36,613 nt of DNA from Bacteroidales bacterium (GTDB lineage Bacteria; Bacteroidota; Bacteroidia; Bacteroidales; PUMT01): assembly GCA_007125955.1 (NCBI GenBank), contig SLCF01000086.1, positions 1 to 36,613 of the forward strand, read 5' to 3'. Below the pieces are notes generated by a model. It was given only the letters and a program-made list of their open reading frames with translations. It was not told the origin of the DNA and did not search any database. Numbering within the stretch: position 1 is the stretch's first letter; every line of letters begins with the position of its first letter. Shown here piece after piece: positions 35,064 through 36,613 of the stretch. Made by a program: the position numbers and the translations under genes.

Positions 35064-35898
35064 CATTTTAAAAAAGTTTATTGATAATGCTATTAAAGAG
35101 GATGTGGGGGATGGAGACCATTCTTCGCTTTCATGTCTTTCCCCCGAACTTGAAGGGGCAGCCAGTCTTAAAGTAAAGGAGGATGCAATTCTGGCCGGTG
35201 TTAATATTGCATTGATGGTTTTTCATGTAATAGATGACCGGCTGGAGATGGATATAAAGATAGAGGACGGTGAAAAGGTGTATGAGCGAGATGAGGCGTT
35301 TGAAGTGAAAGGAAGTGTTCATTCCATACTTAAGGCTGAGCGGCTTGTATTGAATATAATGCAACGGATGAGCGGCATAGCCACGCAGACCCGCAGGTAT
35401 GCAGATGAACTTAAAGGTTTAAAAACAAAAGTCCTTGATACCCGTAAAACCACACCAGGTATGAGACTTCTTGAGAAAGAGGCTGTGCGTCTGGGAGGTG
35501 GAGCAAATCACAGGATGGGGCTTTACGACATGATCCTCTTAAAGGACAATCACATCGATTTTGCCGGGGGGATCAACAATGCCGTGACAAGAGCCGTTGA
35601 TTACCTCCGAAAAACCGGAAGAGACCTCCGTATAGAAGTGGAGGCAAGGAACCTGGATGATGTAAGACTGGTTGCAGGGAATGGTATGGTTCACCGGGTG
35701 ATGTTTGATAATTTTTCAGTGGATATGACCAGGGAGGCTGTTGAAATTGCCGGAGGCAGGCTGGAAACTGAGTCTTCCGGAGGAATTACACTTGAAACTG
35801 TTCGTTCATATGCTGAATGTGGTGTTGATTTTGTTTCGGTCGGCGCACTTACGCATAATGTGAAAGGTATTGATTTAAGTTTAAAGGCAACATTTTAG
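35050..35898 (+). CDS. nadC: Nicotinate-nucleotide pyrophosphorylase (carboxylating), quinolinate phosphoribosyltransferase
   Basis: I take the ATG at 35050 (282 residues); a TTG three codons earlier is less likely. It overlaps the DUF4783 gene by 14 bases. The enzyme makes nicotinate mononucleotide from quinolinate and phosphoribosyl pyrophosphate in de novo NAD synthesis. Motifs are LVLNIMQRMSGIATQT (99-114), DTRKTTPGMR (130-139), GGGANHRMGL (149-158), LLKDNHI (163-169), EVEARNLDD and the C-terminal VDFVSVGALTHNVKGID. NadA and NadB are not in the window. A hairpin terminator lies about 80 bases downstream. Confidence 0.96.
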   Translation: MIRNDILKKFIDNAIKEDVGDGDHSSLSCLSPELEGAASLKVKEDAILAGVNIALMVFHVIDDRLEMDIKIEDGEKVYERDEAFEVKGSVHSILKAERLVLNIMQRMSGIATQTRRYADELKGLKTKVLDTRKTTPGMRLLEKEAVRLGGGANHRMGLYDMILLKDNHIDFAGGINNAVTRAVDYLRKTGRDLRIEVEARNLDDVRLVAGNGMVHRVMFDNFSVDMTREAVEIAGGRLETESSGGITLETVRSYAECGVDFVSVGALTHNVKGIDLSLKATF

Positions 35899-35979
35899 GT
35901 TAACCTGTGGATCAATTCAATTCCTTACTTTAAGCAATATCTGCCTTGGCTTTTCCAGGAAGTGGCATGTTCATAATAT

Positions 35980-36011
35980 AAAAAAGGCTGCCACATATGA
36001 CAGCCTTTTTT
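35980..36011. terminator. Bidirectional hairpin terminator between nadC and the sigma factor gene
   Basis: AAAAAAGGCTG (35980-35990) pairs with CAGCCTTTTTT (36001-36011) around a ten-base loop that can add two more pairs. T-runs follow the stem on both strands, fitting the convergent genes on either side (nadC ends 81 bases to the left, the sigma gene 25 bases to the right). Confidence 0.85.
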
Positions 36012-36035
36012 GCATCTCATAAAATAATATTCACT

Positions 36036-36548
36036 TTAATTATCCGGGTTGTAATCTTTTAAAGTTTTCATCAGTTTTTTCCTGCAAAAGAAAATTCTGC
36101 TCTTTACTGTTCCAATGTTCAGGTTCAATGCATCGGCAATTTCTTTATATTTGTATCCTGAAGTGTGCATTTTGAAAGGAATTTTAAAATCATCAGGAAT
36201 GGATTCTATCCCTCTTTTTATTTCCTTCATAGAGATCACCATATCTGGTTTGCTTTTATCTGAATCATTTCCCTTGTTAAGAAAATAGAGATCCTTTGTG
36301 TTATCAAAAGTTGTATTTCTTTTTATGTTTTTTCTGTAATTGTTAATAAATGTGTTTTTAAGGATTGTAAATGTCCAGGCTTTCAGGTTTGAGTTGTCTT
36401 CAAACTGATCCCTGTAGCTTAATGCTTTCAGGAAAGTTTCCTGTACAAGATCATGTGCATCTTCATGATTTGAAGTAAGGCTAAAGGCAAATCTTTCCAG
36501 TTTATCCTCCAGTCCTGTTAACTTATGATTGAATTCTACTGCAGTCAT
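36036..36548 (-). CDS. ECF-type RNA polymerase sigma factor
   Basis: Using the ATG at 36548 the protein is 170 residues and begins MTAVEFNHKL; a GTG eight codons earlier (36572) is possible but less typical. Region 2 has FAFSLTSNHEDAHDLVQETFLKALSY and KAWTFTILKNTFINNYRKN; region 4 has PFKMHTSGYKYKEIADALNLNIGTVKSRIFFCRKKL. ECF sigmas direct RNA polymerase to small regulons in response to envelope or stress signals. No anti-sigma gene follows; the gene ends at a terminator. The promoter box upstream may give a leader reaching the GTG. Confidence 0.93.
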   Translation of the reverse strand: MTAVEFNHKLTGLEDKLERFAFSLTSNHEDAHDLVQETFLKALSYRDQFEDNSNLKAWTFTILKNTFINNYRKNIKRNTTFDNTKDLYFLNKGNDSDKSKPDMVISMKEIKRGIESIPDDFKIPFKMHTSGYKYKEIADALNLNIGTVKSRIFFCRKKLMKTLKDYNPDN

Positions 36549-36589
36549 AACATTAATATTTTGTGATTGCACCTTCTTTAATTGTATAA

Positions 36590-36597
36590 CAAATATA
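36590..36597 (-). promoter_or_regulatory. -7 box (TATATTTG) of the ECF sigma gene
   Basis: This is an exact TAnnTTTG, 41 bases before the ATG at 36548. The -33 position falls beyond the right edge of the window, so the promoter is only partly visible. Confidence 0.55.
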
Positions 36598-36613
36598 ATA
36601 ACAAATTAAACAA

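Overview
The window looks like Bacteroidota chromosome, most likely from the Bacteroidales/Marinilabiliales side. The reasons are a single-chain SecDF, a type IX secretion (T9SS) type B sorting domain beside a PorP/SprF-like protein, DUF5686, TIGR02757 and DUF4783 family proteins, the rlmH / DUF4783-nadC arrangement, promoter -7 boxes of the form TAnnTTTG, and an absence of strong Shine-Dalgarno sites. The protein-coding content is dense and most genes appear intact. I saw no tRNA, rRNA, CRISPR array or insertion sequence.

Left part (1-12.4 kb): the start of a probable saccharopine-dehydrogenase-like gene runs off the left edge. A TIGR02757 (DUF2400) gene follows, then a long minus-strand block. 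That block holds a LolD-type ABC ATPase, a Na+/Ca2+ exchanger-family antiporter, a TatA/E translocase, the SecDF fusion, a MacA / MacB-permease / TolC-like tripartite export operon, and a GlmM-like phosphohexosamine mutase. Two hairpin terminators (about 3.1 and 6.3 kb) separate the units.

Middle (12.5-19.8 kb): a plus-strand block with an RluB-type rRNA pseudouridine synthase, a DUF5686 outer-membrane protein, the ribosome-assembly GTPases Era and Der, and a pair made of a hemerythrin-domain protein and a LuxR-type regulator whose receiver domain has lost its phosphorylation residues.

Accessory-looking region (19.9-30.2 kb): a tight five-gene minus-strand cluster with gaps of 3-20 bases. 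In order of transcription it holds a 1206-residue glycine-rich, repeat-containing surface protein with a T9SS type B sorting domain, a PorP/SprF-like outer-membrane protein, a PD40-propeller plus double PKD protein, an unrecognised secreted protein, and a one-piece sensor (periplasmic propellers, Y_Y_Y domain, one membrane helix, SpoIIE/PP2C phosphatase). A run of ten G lies directly behind the predicted promoter -7 box of the first gene. This suggests a surface adhesin system with its own sensor and possible phase-variable expression. It is the most interesting part of the window.

Right end (30.2-36.6 kb): a very large multi-membrane-span NtrY-like histidine kinase downstream of rlmH, then the divergent DUF4783-nadC pair, a bidirectional terminator and an ECF-type sigma factor gene with a clear promoter box at the window edge.
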